A DNA stretch of 51,939 bases from Lachnospiraceae bacterium UBA3316 (GTDB taxonomy: Bacteria; Bacillota; Clostridia; Lachnospirales; Lachnospiraceae). The notes under the pieces were generated by a model, which did no database searches, had not been told where the DNA came from, and saw only the letters and a list, made by a program, of their open reading frames with translations. The position numbers and the translations under genes were made by a program. Shown here in pieces: positions 27,001-37,200 of this stretch. The number at the start of each line of letters is the position of its first letter. Position 1 is the stretch's first letter. Location: the NCBI GenBank assembly GCA_002361955.1, contig DESK01000020.1, positions 1 to 51,939 on the forward strand, given 5' to 3'.

Positions 27001-30000
27001 GGGTAGGCTTCTACTGCGGCAACGGACCGGAGACAGCAGAGTTTGTATTTTCTGATTTTTCCGTCAACGGAGAAAAGATCGATTTGCAGTCCATCAACCA
27101 TGCGCCTGAAATTTCAGACGTGAACTGCGCGCTGGAAAATAAGGTATTGAGCGCGTCCTGGAACGGCAAATTTGCAGACGCTGACGGCGACGAAGAGGGG
27201 ACATCCCTGGTTCGCTGGGCATCCTGCGATACAGAAGACGGCGCCTATGCGATAGTAGCCGGCCTGGCGGGCAACGGAATTGAGCTTACATCAGCCCTGG
27301 CAGGAAAATGGGTAAAAGCGCTTGTAGTGCCTCAGGATTCCAACGGGCTTTACGGCGCGCCGGTGGAGTCAAACCCGGTTTGGGTAGGAGATGCGGTTGC
27401 GAATCTTCCGGTATCGGTGACGATTGACGATGCTGCATCATCTGTCAGCGCGTTTGATCCTATCACGTATCACGCGTCTGTCCTGCCGGAGGGAACGAGC
27501 GATACCATTACCTGGGCCGTTGTGGACGCAGCCACCCAGGGAGAAACGGCTTGTGCTGCGATTGATGAAAACGGCGTCCTGACCCCGACGGCCAATGGAG
27601 TCGTAGAGGTGTCAGCGACGACAGTGAATGGCTTAGAGGCAAGAAAGCTTCTGGTGATCAACCGGCCGAATTTCACCCTTGGCAATGGCCTGGAAGTGCT
27701 GGATATGAAGGGGGAGAATGCCGGAAAGTGGAAGCTGACAGAAGACGGAAAGCTTCAGATCAAGGCATGTCCCCAGGGATTGTTCAACCAGCAGGGCGGA
27801 GCCGACAATATCATTCTGTACACACCGGGCACGGACCTGACAAATGTGACGGCTACCGTTAAGCTGGAGGGCATGGGTTCCGGAGCTTATGAGCAGGCAG
27901 GCCTTATGTTCTATCAGGATGCTGACAGTTATGCGATGGCTGTCCGCAAGATTCGCGGACAGGAGAACCCGGTCGGATGGCTCGCCGTGGAATACCAGAA
28001 TTCGCCGGGCGATACCAGCAAGGAGCCCCATATGGGTTATACAGACTCAGCCCCTGTATGGCTGAAGCTGGTTAAGACAGGCAGCAGCATTGCGGGATAT
28101 TACAGCACGGACGCCAAAGATGAAAACGGATGGCATAAGATCACAGATGAAGCAGTGACAAACGAAGCCCTTGGCAATGGGTTTAAGATTGGCCTGATCG
28201 CATGTGGCGGAAACGGTGGGGAAACCCCCTATACGTTCTCAGAGTTTACGGTGAACGGAAAAGCCGTGGAACTGACAGCAAAGAACACAGCTCCGTCAGC
28301 TTCCAATGTGACATGCAGCTTACAGGATAACGTGTTGCAGGCAGCCTGGGAGTTTGCGGATGAGACAGATACCCAGGGAGCGTCCCTTGTAAGATGGATG
28401 GCATCCGCGAAAGAGGACGGAACGTATGAGCTCGTTCCGGGACTGACAGGAAACCGCATAAACCCGCCGGCAGCGCTGCAGAATAAGTGGGTGAAGGCAG
28501 TCGTTGTGCCCCAGGATTCCAGCGGAATGTACGGTGAGCCGGCAGTGGCTTCCCAGCCCGTACAGGTTGGCGCAGGCGCAATCAGCCTTATGGCAGAATC
28601 TGCGCTGGCAGAAGCAGAGCTGACAGGCGTCGGATCCTTTGGAACCTTTGACAGCAGCAAAAAAGCTTATATCGCGTCGGCTTCCCTGGAGCAGAATTTT
28701 GTGACGGCCAGGCTGAAGGCGAAAGATGAAAACGCTTCTTTGAAGGTATTTGTCAATGGCAAGGAAAAAGCGGAAGGAACGGATACCTTAGACAGTGGCA
28801 ATCTTGAGCTTGCCAACGGACTGAATGTGATTCTCGTAAAAGTGACCGCGGAGGACGGGGAAACAGGATCTGATTACCGCTTTGCAGTTATTAAGACCGG
28901 GGATAACAACGCGGAATTGCAGGAGATCAAACTGGATGACCAGACGCTTTTGGATCTGGAATCCGGCAAATATGAATATGATTACCGTGCCCAGAGAGGC
29001 GCTGAAACGTTAAAGGTGGCTGTACAGACTGCTTCTGAGAATGCTTCCGTATCCATAGCGGCAAACGGCGGCAAAGCAGTGGCGGCAGAGGAGGCTGAGC
29101 TGGATCTGAAGGCGGGATGGAATGACATTTCAATCCGCGTGACGCCTGGCACACGCTTCCCGGTTGCGAAATACAGCATTACCGTATATGTGCCCCAGGA
29201 TAACAACGCAAACCTGAAGACCATGGCCTTCTCGGATGGGGTTGTCCTGGATCAGTCCTTCGCGGCAGACACAACGGACTATACGGGAACCGTGTTCGTA
29301 CCCTACGAAACGATGGAACGCCCGAACGTTACGCTGGATCTGGAGGCAGAGGAAACAGACGCTGTGATCGAAGTGATTGCGGACGGCAGAAGCCTCGGCA
29401 AGGGAACGGGAAGTCTGTTCAAAGAGATTCCGGGAGGCCTTACAGACAGTAGCCTTCAGGTGAAGGTTACCTCACCGGACAAGGCAGTAGAGAAGGTTTA
29501 CAAGGTTCATTTGGCTTGTATCGCGAAGCAGAACGCATCGGAAATGTCCTTTGCGCCGGGATCACAGAACGGATGGCATCCAAGCGGTGATAACAGCCGG
29601 TTCTGCATTGACGAGAGTATTGAGGGCAATCCCATTACCCTGCGGATGGAGGATGGCAGCATCCGTACCTTCACAAAAGGAATCGGAGCCCACGCGACCA
29701 TGACGCTGATCTTCGATATCGAAGGAAAGGGCTATACGAATTTTATGACCTATCTGGGAATTGACCAGGAGGCCAACACTGCCGCCTCTGTACGGTGCAC
29801 CGTCTATGTGGATGATGTGGAAGTATGGAACAGCGGTTCCGACCTTATGGGTAAAAATACTCCGGCAACATTTTTGGATATCGATGTAACCGGGGCGAAA
29901 CAGATTAAGATTTACGCGGATGCGTCCGGCAGCAATAGCAATGACCATGTAAGCTTTGGAGATCCATGGTTTGGCAGAGTGTTAAAAGAAGATACGGAAG

Positions 30001-31004
30001 ATGATATGGTCAGAACGTATCTGCAGAAGCTGTACGACGCATGGGCAGACAGGGATCTTTCCATCTTTACAGAGGAGAGCGTGCAGGCTCTGGAGAGCGT
30101 CCTTGCGGCAACGGAAACGATTCTCGGGGATGAGAACGCGTCCGTGGAAGCTCTGAGCCAGGCAACGGCAGATCTTGTGACAGCTATCGGCGGCCTGCAG
30201 TACCGTGTACAGAAGCTCCATCTGGAGGTAGCCATCGAGGCGGCAGAAAAGCTTCTGGCATCCGGACAGGAATTTAAAGACACGAAGGCGCTCACGGCAG
30301 CAGTGAAGGCAGGAAAGGCCGTACTCGCAGACCAGAAAGCAACCCAGGAAGAGGCGGACAACGCAGCCTACGCTATTTTGAACGAGCTGTTTAAGATGGC
30401 GGAAGCAGCAGATCTTTCCCTTCTGAAGGATCTGATCGAGTCAGCGAAAGGCCTGCTGGACGGACCGTACACAGACAGCAGCCTGGATGACCTGAGAGAC
30501 GCCATCAAGGCGGCGGAAGAGGTTGTGGCAGATGAGGGCAGAAGCGAGGACGATATCCATAACGCTTATCTGAACCTGATCGATGCCATCGTTGGACTTC
30601 AGATCAGGACAAATAAGGCAGCACTGGAAGCTATGCTGAAGAAGGCGAATGAAATTCTGGCAAATGCCGGTGCTTATGTGGCAAAGAGCATTAAGGGGCT
30701 GGAAGGAGTCGTTAAGGAAGCACAGGCAGTCTATGACGATGCGGATGCTTCCCAGAAGGAGATCGATGAGGCAGTGGAGACCCTGACCCTGAAGATCGCA
30801 CAGGCAAGGCTTCTGGGCGATGTGAACAACGACGGAAAGGTCAATACAGCCGACAGCACAGAGGTTCTGCGCAGCGCGGCAGAATTAGCAACCTTATCGG
30901 AGGAGGCGGCTGACAGCGCAGATGTGAATGGCGACGGGAAAGTCGACACAAGCGACGCAGTCAGGATCCTTCAGTACGCAGCAGAGATGATTACTGAATT
31001 TTAA
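24009..31004 (+). CDS. GH110 alpha-galactosidase with NPCBM and dockerin
   Basis: A 2331-residue secreted enzyme. A signal peptide (about 1-33) precedes a GH110 beta-helix (about 38-600) with the conserved Asp pair in SNPHDDPINVHG (Asp351, Asp352). GH110 enzymes remove alpha-1,3-linked galactose, as in blood group B antigen and linear B structures. Two homologous blocks of about 395 residues follow (from about 739 and 1135), each an Ig-like domain plus a concanavalin-like sandwich. After them come cadherin-like sandwich segments (about 1530-1838), an NPCBM galactose-binding domain (about 1841-1987), FIVAR-like repeats (about 1998-2265) and a dockerin (about 2268-2331). The start at 24009 has AAGGAG and the signal peptide; the open frame upstream is leader. 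The exact linkage preference is inferred from the family. Confidence 0.92.
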   Translation: MNKRKIISYILICCMILSGFTPHLAVSAANAKAADVTVIDAADYGADPSGETDSAEAIQRAIAAAKAVDGPVILNFPKGEYHIYPDKAVERELYISNTVGQDQTYRMKKIGFLLEDMQDVTLEGNGSLFMFHGKMTTYATIDCTNVTFQNFAFDFYVPTVVDVTVEAIDGNTATVYVPECYNYAIDGTSIEWRSDESPYTGQVYWTARNSMNYTQRYDVKTGITWRGSNPLFSSVSKIEDMGNHRLKFTYSSMNSDIQPGICFQMRTTVRDHAGMFFWKSKDVTLQDVDVYFLHGFGIVGQHSENITLRNVDFETPEGSGRTTAGYADFVQMSGCKGQILIEGCSFSNPHDDPINVHGTFNEVVERIADNKFKVRFMHNETAGFPNYFVGDEVEFIWKSTMGAVENSVAKVTAVEGPTGDAGADQSTSGSLTDMILTLDRAIPEGVTANTCVVENITYTPSVVIRNNIFKETPTRGILVTTRKPVLIENNIFDGMSMASIFIESNATSWYESGGIKDLTIRGNTFLRPSTSYAVIYIDPTGSASKTNPVHRNIRIEDNTFYVNNGPVLSAKSTSGISFAGNRVYRYEPKVTVNAAVSKATLQKGETASMSASATGATQSSALFSFNGCTGIKLGLKSEDEQDVVSNNLYDGGLNPRVNLSGSDPAVIGDGEDVLVGTDNVKAPTGAISYESDNEDVLTVNGAGRMTALKEGTARVRACTEVAGRKFASAWEEITVVDKIEASVSIEGGKDATNVHGEEIQYTASVTGEGTEGQSVHWSVLDAVTQSETACASIDENGLLTTATDGAVEVVARLDGGAEARKLLVINQGEKVLGKQLSVVREQPTRWALDENGEGLRLKSGAKGLWATQTADNIFLTAAPQGDVTAIVKMKGTMTTNAWDEAGLILYAGDSGTAGDDSFVFIGRKERGGGLTRIGVVWEKNVSSHAEEYADNIAGDTIWLKLTKSGTNVTGAFSSDGTDWTTPENFTFTGQDQLGDTLRVGFYCGNGPETAEFVFSDFSVNGEKIDLQSINHAPEISDVNCALENKVLSASWNGKFADADGDEEGTSLVRWASCDTEDGAYAIVAGLAGNGIELTSALAGKWVKALVVPQDSNGLYGAPVESNPVWVGDAVANLPVSVTIDDAASSVSAFDPITYHASVLPEGTSDTITWAVVDAATQGETACAAIDENGVLTPTANGVVEVSATTVNGLEARKLLVINRPNFTLGNGLEVLDMKGENAGKWKLTEDGKLQIKACPQGLFNQQGGADNIILYTPGTDLTNVTATVKLEGMGSGAYEQAGLMFYQDADSYAMAVRKIRGQENPVGWLAVEYQNSPGDTSKEPHMGYTDSAPVWLKLVKTGSSIAGYYSTDAKDENGWHKITDEAVTNEALGNGFKIGLIACGGNGGETPYTFSEFTVNGKAVELTAKNTAPSASNVTCSLQDNVLQAAWEFADETDTQGASLVRWMASAKEDGTYELVPGLTGNRINPPAALQNKWVKAVVVPQDSSGMYGEPAVASQPVQVGAGAISLMAESALAEAELTGVGSFGTFDSSKKAYIASASLEQNFVTARLKAKDENASLKVFVNGKEKAEGTDTLDSGNLELANGLNVILVKVTAEDGETGSDYRFAVIKTGDNNAELQEIKLDDQTLLDLESGKYEYDYRAQRGAETLKVAVQTASENASVSIAANGGKAVAAEEAELDLKAGWNDISIRVTPGTRFPVAKYSITVYVPQDNNANLKTMAFSDGVVLDQSFAADTTDYTGTVFVPYETMERPNVTLDLEAEETDAVIEVIADGRSLGKGTGSLFKEIPGGLTDSSLQVKVTSPDKAVEKVYKVHLACIAKQNASEMSFAPGSQNGWHPSGDNSRFCIDESIEGNPITLRMEDGSIRTFTKGIGAHATMTLIFDIEGKGYTNFMTYLGIDQEANTAASVRCTVYVDDVEVWNSGSDLMGKNTPATFLDIDVTGAKQIKIYADASGSNSNDHVSFGDPWFGRVLKEDTEDDMVRTYLQKLYDAWADRDLSIFTEESVQALESVLAATETILGDENASVEALSQATADLVTAIGGLQYRVQKLHLEVAIEAAEKLLASGQEFKDTKALTAAVKAGKAVLADQKATQEEADNAAYAILNELFKMAEAADLSLLKDLIESAKGLLDGPYTDSSLDDLRDAIKAAEEVVADEGRSEDDIHNAYLNLIDAIVGLQIRTNKAALEAMLKKANEILANAGAYVAKSIKGLEGVVKEAQAVYDDADASQKEIDEAVETLTLKIAQARLLGDVNNDGKVNTADSTEVLRSAAELATLSEEAADSADVNGDGKVDTSDAVRILQYAAEMITEF

Positions 31005-31058
31005 AGAAAAAACTCATTTACAGTAAAATAATGTTTCTTTTGAAACGAAAACCCAGAA

Positions 31059-31085
31059 AGGCGGCCGGAGACGGTCGCCTTTTCG
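31059..31085 (+). terminator. Terminator of the GH110 gene
   Basis: GGCGGCCG pairs with CGGTCGCC around a GAGA loop, followed by TTTTCG. Confidence 0.8.
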
Positions 31086-31120
31086 TGTGGGGTAACGGCC
31101 AGGGTAAACAAAAAGAGGTA

Positions 31121-31182
31121 AAAAAAGTCCTATAAAGAAGTAAAAAAAATCCTTATTTTACGAAAAATCCTAGTGCTATAAT
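31121..31182 (+). promoter_or_regulatory. GH2 upstream region: three AAAATCCTA-like repeats and -10
   Basis: AAAAAGTCCTAT, AAAAAATCCTTA and GAAAAATCCTAG occur at 31121, 31145 and 31162. They are followed by an extended -10, TGCTATAAT (31174-31182). The -35 is poor, so the repeats may be activator sites. That is inference. Confidence 0.45.
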
Positions 31183-31282
31183 AAGAATACTAGTAACCAT
31201 CAGAATACGAAATGCAGGCTTTCGCGAAAAAGCGGCCCTCAGACGGGATGGCTACCACTACTTAAGAAGAAGGAGGATATGT

Positions 31283-34200
31283 ATGAGCAGGAACAAAAAG
31301 CACATGGCAGCGCAGGTACAGGCGGCCGTATTGGCGGCAGCCGTAACGATTTCCGGTATGCCCCTGCAGGCAATGGCAGCCGGGACAGAACAGCCAGCAC
31401 AGCGCTCCGAGAAGGCCGGGACAGAAAATGAGGTCGAAAGAAAGATTAATTTTAACTACGACTGGCGCTTTTATCGGGAAGACGGAACAGAAGTACATGC
31501 GGAGGGAAAGGACTTTGACGATTCCCAGTGGAGGTCGGTAACGCTTCCCCACGATTACAGTATTGAGCTGGATTTTGATTCGAGTTCACCGGCCGGCTCA
31601 GGCGGCGGTTATCTGAACGGAGGCGTGGGCTGGTACCGCAAGACCTTCGTTTTGCCGGAGTCTATGGCCGGAAAGCGTATTTCTATTGATTTCGGCGGCG
31701 TCTATATGGACAGTACCACCTATGTAAACGGTGAGATGATCGGAAATTATCCTTACGGATATTCCACGTTTGCCTATGATATCACCGATCAGCTGGTGGC
31801 GGACGGCGTCACGGAAAATGTCATCGCAGTGAGAGTCAACAACGAGCAGCCTAGCAGCCGCTGGTATTCCGGAAGCGGAATCTACCGAAATGTAAACCTG
31901 GTGGTGACAGACGACGTCCACGTGGAGCGCTACGGCACCTTTGTGAAGACACCTGATCTGGAAGAGCATTACGCCAAGGACGAGGCCGTTGTCACTGTAG
32001 AGACAAAGGTGGCAAATGACGGAGAGCTTCCGGCAGACGCAGTGGTGATCTCCACAATTTATGACAGCGAGGGCAATCAGTTCTCCGAGCCGGTTACCAC
32101 AGAGGCCAAGGAGATCGCGGCAGGCGATGTAGTAACCTTTGAACAGACGATCAACACAGAGAAGCCCGAGCTTTGGAGTGTGGGCGACCCGAATCTCTAT
32201 GAGATGATCAGTGAGGTCTCCGTAGACGGAACCGTGGTGGATACGTATGAGACTACCTTTGGCTTCCGCTGGGTTACCATGGATAAGAATGAAGGCTTTT
32301 ACCTGAACGGCGAGTACATGAAGCTGAACGGAATGTGCATGCACCATGACCAGGGAGCCCTGGGCGCAGTGGCAAACTACCGTGCCATCGAGCGTCAGAT
32401 GGAAACCATGAAGAGCATGGGCGTCAACGCCATCCGTGTAACCCACAACCCGGCAGCAGACGAGCTGATCGAGATCTGTAATAAGCTGGGCCTGATGGTC
32501 ATCGACGAAGCCTTTGACTGTTGGGAATCCGCGAAGAGATCGAAGGACTACGCACGTTTCTTCAGCAAGGCCGCGACCCATCCGGATGCAAAGGAAGGAC
32601 AGACCTGGGCAGAGTTCGATATTAAAAACATGGTAAACCGTGGAAAGAATGATCCCTGTATCATCCTGTGGTCCATCGGAAATGAGATCGTAAATGCCAG
32701 CGTAGGCACAGCCACGAAGCTGGTGAACTGGGTGGCGGAAGTAGATCCGACCAGACCGGCCACCGAAGGCTTCAACAACTTTATCGGCGGTTTCTGGGAT
32801 ACAGGCATGAAAAAGGTCGCGAATGTGACGGGAGTTGTGGGCTTCAACTATGGTGAGGCCAGCTACGACGCCGCCCATGCGGAGTATCCGGACTGGATCA
32901 TCATGGGAACGGAGACGTCTTCCGCAATCCGCAGCCGTGGATTTTATAAAAAGGATGACAGCAAACAGATCCGCAGCAGCTATGACGATGGTGATACCGT
33001 AGGCTGGGGACGTTCCGCGGAAAATGCCTGGAAGGCAAACCGTGACAGGAAGTTTGTCATGGGTGAGTTCGTGTGGACAGGTTTTGACTACATCGGCGAG
33101 CCGACTCCTTACGGTTATCCGTCGAAGAGCTCTTATTTCGGAGCAGTAGATACGGCAGGTATCCCGAAGGATGCGTATTATATTTATCAGAGCCAGTGGA
33201 CCTCAGTGGAAGAGAACCCCATGGTACACCTGCTTCCCCACTGGAACTGGGAGAATGATGACAGCATCAAATCAAACGGAAAAATCAAAGTGCAGGCATA
33301 CTCCAACGCAGCCAGCGTAGAGCTGTTCCTGAATGGGGAGAGCCTCGGTGAAAAAGCGTTTGAGCAGAAACAGACAAGCGACGGAAGACCTTATCAGGAG
33401 GCAGATACGGGTCATATTTACCTGGAGTGGCAGGTAGTCTATGAGCCGGGCGAGCTGAAGGCTGTAGCGAAGGATCTGGACGGCAATGTGATCGCTGAGG
33501 ATGTGGTAAAGACTGCAGGCGAGCCGGCCCAGGTAAGACTGACACCGGACCGTGAGGTTATCACAGCAGACGGACTGGATCTGTCTTATATGCTGGTAGA
33601 GATCCTGGATAAGGACGGAAATGTGGTTCCTACCGCTACAAACAACGTAAAATTCCAGATTTCCGGAGACGGAAAGATCGTTGGTGTGGATAACGGAGAC
33701 GCCACAGAAGTGACACAGAGCTACAAGGGAAATGAAAGAAAAGCTTACAGCGGTAAGGCTATGGTGATCGTGCAGTCAACGGATGAGGCGGGCAGCTTTA
33801 CAGTAAAGGCAGTGTCCACAGGACTGAATTCCGATCAGGCAAAGGTATTTACGGCGGAGAAATCAGAGGAAGAGCAGCTTCTGGGATATGAGGCTCTTGA
33901 TACGATTTACGTAAGAAAGGGCGAGACGCCTGTTCTTCCGGAAAAGGTTACCGCTGTTTACAGCAGTGAAAGAAAAGAAGAAAAAGAAGTAACCTGGGAT
34001 GAGATCCCGGCGGACAGCCTGAATACTGTCGGGGCAGTGACTGTAGAAGGTACCGTAAAGGATACGGGAGACCGGGTAAGCCTGCAGCTCGTTGTCACAG
34101 AATCTCTTGGCATCCGTCCGATCCATATCGTGACCGGAGTGGGCGAGCTTCCGAAGCTTCCGGAGACCGTAGTTTCCATCCTGAACACAGGTGCGGAGGA

Positions 34201-37200
34201 AGAGCTTCCGGTAACCTGGGAGGAGGTTACAGAAGACCAGGTAGCCCAGGCGGGCAGCTTTACGGTAAGCGGCCAGGCAGAAGGAGTGGCAGAGCCTGTC
34301 ACAGCTTCCGTTCGTGTAGCGGAGAGAGAGGAAGTGGACGGCGCCGATATTGCAAGGAAAAACGGTACATATCCGATTCCCAAAGCTTCCTGGGTGCAGC
34401 CCAACGGAAATGATCCTGTCAGCGCTATCAATGACGGCGGCATCTACTACACAGGCGGCCCGGCAGGCGGACGCTGGATTGCATGGGGACATTATGAAGC
34501 AGACGAGTGGATGCAGCTGGAGTTTGAGGAACCGATCAGTACAGGAAAGGTCGGCATAGACTTCTGGACAAACAGCTGGGGCGATTCCGCTATGGATATG
34601 CCGGATACCGTGACGGTTTCCTACAGTATGGACGGTGAAAACTGGCAGAATGTAGAAAACCAGAGCATCAGCAACAAAGCAGACCTGAAAGCAGACAAAC
34701 TGAATCTCTTTACATTTGACACTGTGACTGCAAAGTTTATCCGCTGGAATCTTCACAATGATCAGAAGCTGTCAGCAGGAATCACAGAAGTACATGTATA
34801 TCAAAAGGATAACAGGATCGTGAGCGGCACTTCCGCTGCACTGAGCGCGATCAAAGTAAACGGGGAGGATCTGGAAGGATTCTCATCTGGCAAGGATTAC
34901 TATACCATGGAGCTTCCGTTTGGCGCGGAAGTGCCCCAGGTGACAGCAGAGGCAGAAGACGAGAACGCATCTGTATTTGTAGTTCCGGCGCTGTCCAACA
35001 ACGAGGCGACGGTAGTACAGGTGGTATCGGAAGACGGAAAGACAAGAAAGAACTACACCATCGAGTTCCGTGAGGCGGCTCCCGTACTGAATGAGGCAGA
35101 GATTCAGGTTGAAAAGACGCTTCTGACAGAGGACGACGTGATGCCGGTCAGCCTGACAGCAAAGCTTCAGGATGGCAAAGTTCTCTCAAACGGTGTGCTG
35201 GATGTGAAGTATACTGTAGGCAACCCGGAAATCGCTGAGTGGAAAGACGGCAGCATCTACGCGTACTGGGCAGGAACGACGACCCTGAAGGCAGAAGTTT
35301 CCTACCAGGGCGTGACTGTGGAGTCCAATGAGCTGGTACTGACCATTCAGGAAAATACAGAGCCGAAGGTGATCACCGGCTATGAGCAGGTAAGCGTACT
35401 TACTATAAAGGGACAGGAGCCTGTTCTCCCGGCAAAGGTGAAGGCGACCTTTGATAAGGGCCTTGCGAAACAGGTACCCGTTACCTGGGATGAGATCGAT
35501 CCTGAGAAGTACGGAAAATACGGAAGCTTTACCGTAAAAGGAAGTGTAGAGGGACAGGAGCTTCGTCCGGAAGCACAGGTAACCGTAAAGGGTATCCTGG
35601 GCGTACAGCAGTTCTCCTGCGCGACACCTCTTGGAACGATTCCGGAGCTGCCGGCAAAGGCAAAGGCGTACTACAGTGACGGAACCACTGATGAGCTTCC
35701 GGTAGTATGGGAAGAGCATCCCCAGGAGCTGTTCACAGAAGACGGAAAGATCGTGACAGTGAAAGGAACCGTGACAGACCAGAAGGTAGACGGAAGCGTC
35801 CATGCAGTGCAGGCGACGGTCCGTGTATCTGCGGATGTGAGAAAGGGCGATAAGTTTACAGGATATAAGAATGGCTTCTATCTGCCTCTTGGTATCGCGT
35901 CCTTTACAAATGATCAGGGATCATCTAAAGACTCAGCCTCTGAGCTGAACGACAATATTGTTTCCCGCGTGGAGAGCGACAACAACCGCTGGTGTAACTG
36001 GACTTCAGGCCATAGAGATGAAGACTGGGCCGGTATCATCTTCGGTCTGGAAGAAGTAACTTATAAGTTTATCGACAACCTGGAGATTGATTTCTACACA
36101 GACCACGGCGCAAGCCTTCCGACAGAATATACGATTGAATATTATGACGGAGACTACTTTAACACGCGTCCGAAGAATCCGGATAGGGTAGGAACGGATC
36201 ATCCCACAGGACTGGATGAGAACTGGAAACCGGTGACGAACCTTGCCCTTGTCGCTCCGGAGGAGCTGTCAGCTACAGAGACCTGCTACTTCACCTTTGA
36301 TTCTGTACGTACCTGCGCGATCCGTATCCGCATGAAAGCGGCGGAAGAGAAGTGCCTGGCGATCACAGAGATGGGCGCTTACGAGAAGCTTACGACAGAA
36401 AACAGTGAGTTCCAGGTAACGGGAATGTCTGTGGACGGAAAGGCCGTTGAGGGCTTTGATCCGGCGACCCACAGCTACACGGTAGAACTGAAAGACGGTG
36501 AGATGCCGGAGGTTTCCTTCACAGCAGATCAGAACGCGTCTGTGACCATGATCCAGGCGGCAGATATTGATCAGGTGACCACCTTTATGATCACATCCGA
36601 GGACGGACTGAAGACAGAAACCTATACCGTAAGCTACAAGAACGGAAATATGGTAAGGGAGCAGCTGCAGAAGCTGTATGACGTCTGGGCAAAACAGGAT
36701 CTTTCTGTATACGACAAAAAGAGCGCAGCGGCCCTGGAGACAGCTCTCGAGGCGGCTAAGGCAGTTCTCGAGGACGCAAATGCATCCAAGGAAGCTATGA
36801 ACCAGGCAGTGACAGGCCTTGTAAAAGCCATCGGCAGCCTGCAGTATGGCGTACAGAAGCTTCATTTGCAGGTAGCCATTGACGAGGCTGAAAAGATTCT
36901 TGCTGTTGGAAAGGATTTCGAAAATACGGAAGCCCTGGCAGCAGCAGTGGAAAGTGGAAAAGTAATTCTTAATAAGGAAGAGGCGTCTCAAGCAGAGACA
37001 GATGAGACTGCTTATGCGATCTTAGATGAAATGTTTAAGCTGGCGAAGTCAGCGGACCTTACCTCACTGGAGAGCCTGATCGAGGCGGCGAAGAGCCTGC
37101 TGGATGGCCCCTACACAGAGGAAAGCCTGGATGAGCTGAAAAAGGCTATCGAGGAAGCAGAAAAAGTCGCAGCAGATTCAAACAGAGACGACGATGCAAT

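Noticed and set aside
31598..32878. Minus-strand open frame of 426 codons inside the GH2 gene
   Set aside because: Antisense to the catalytic domain; composition typical of a shadow frame.
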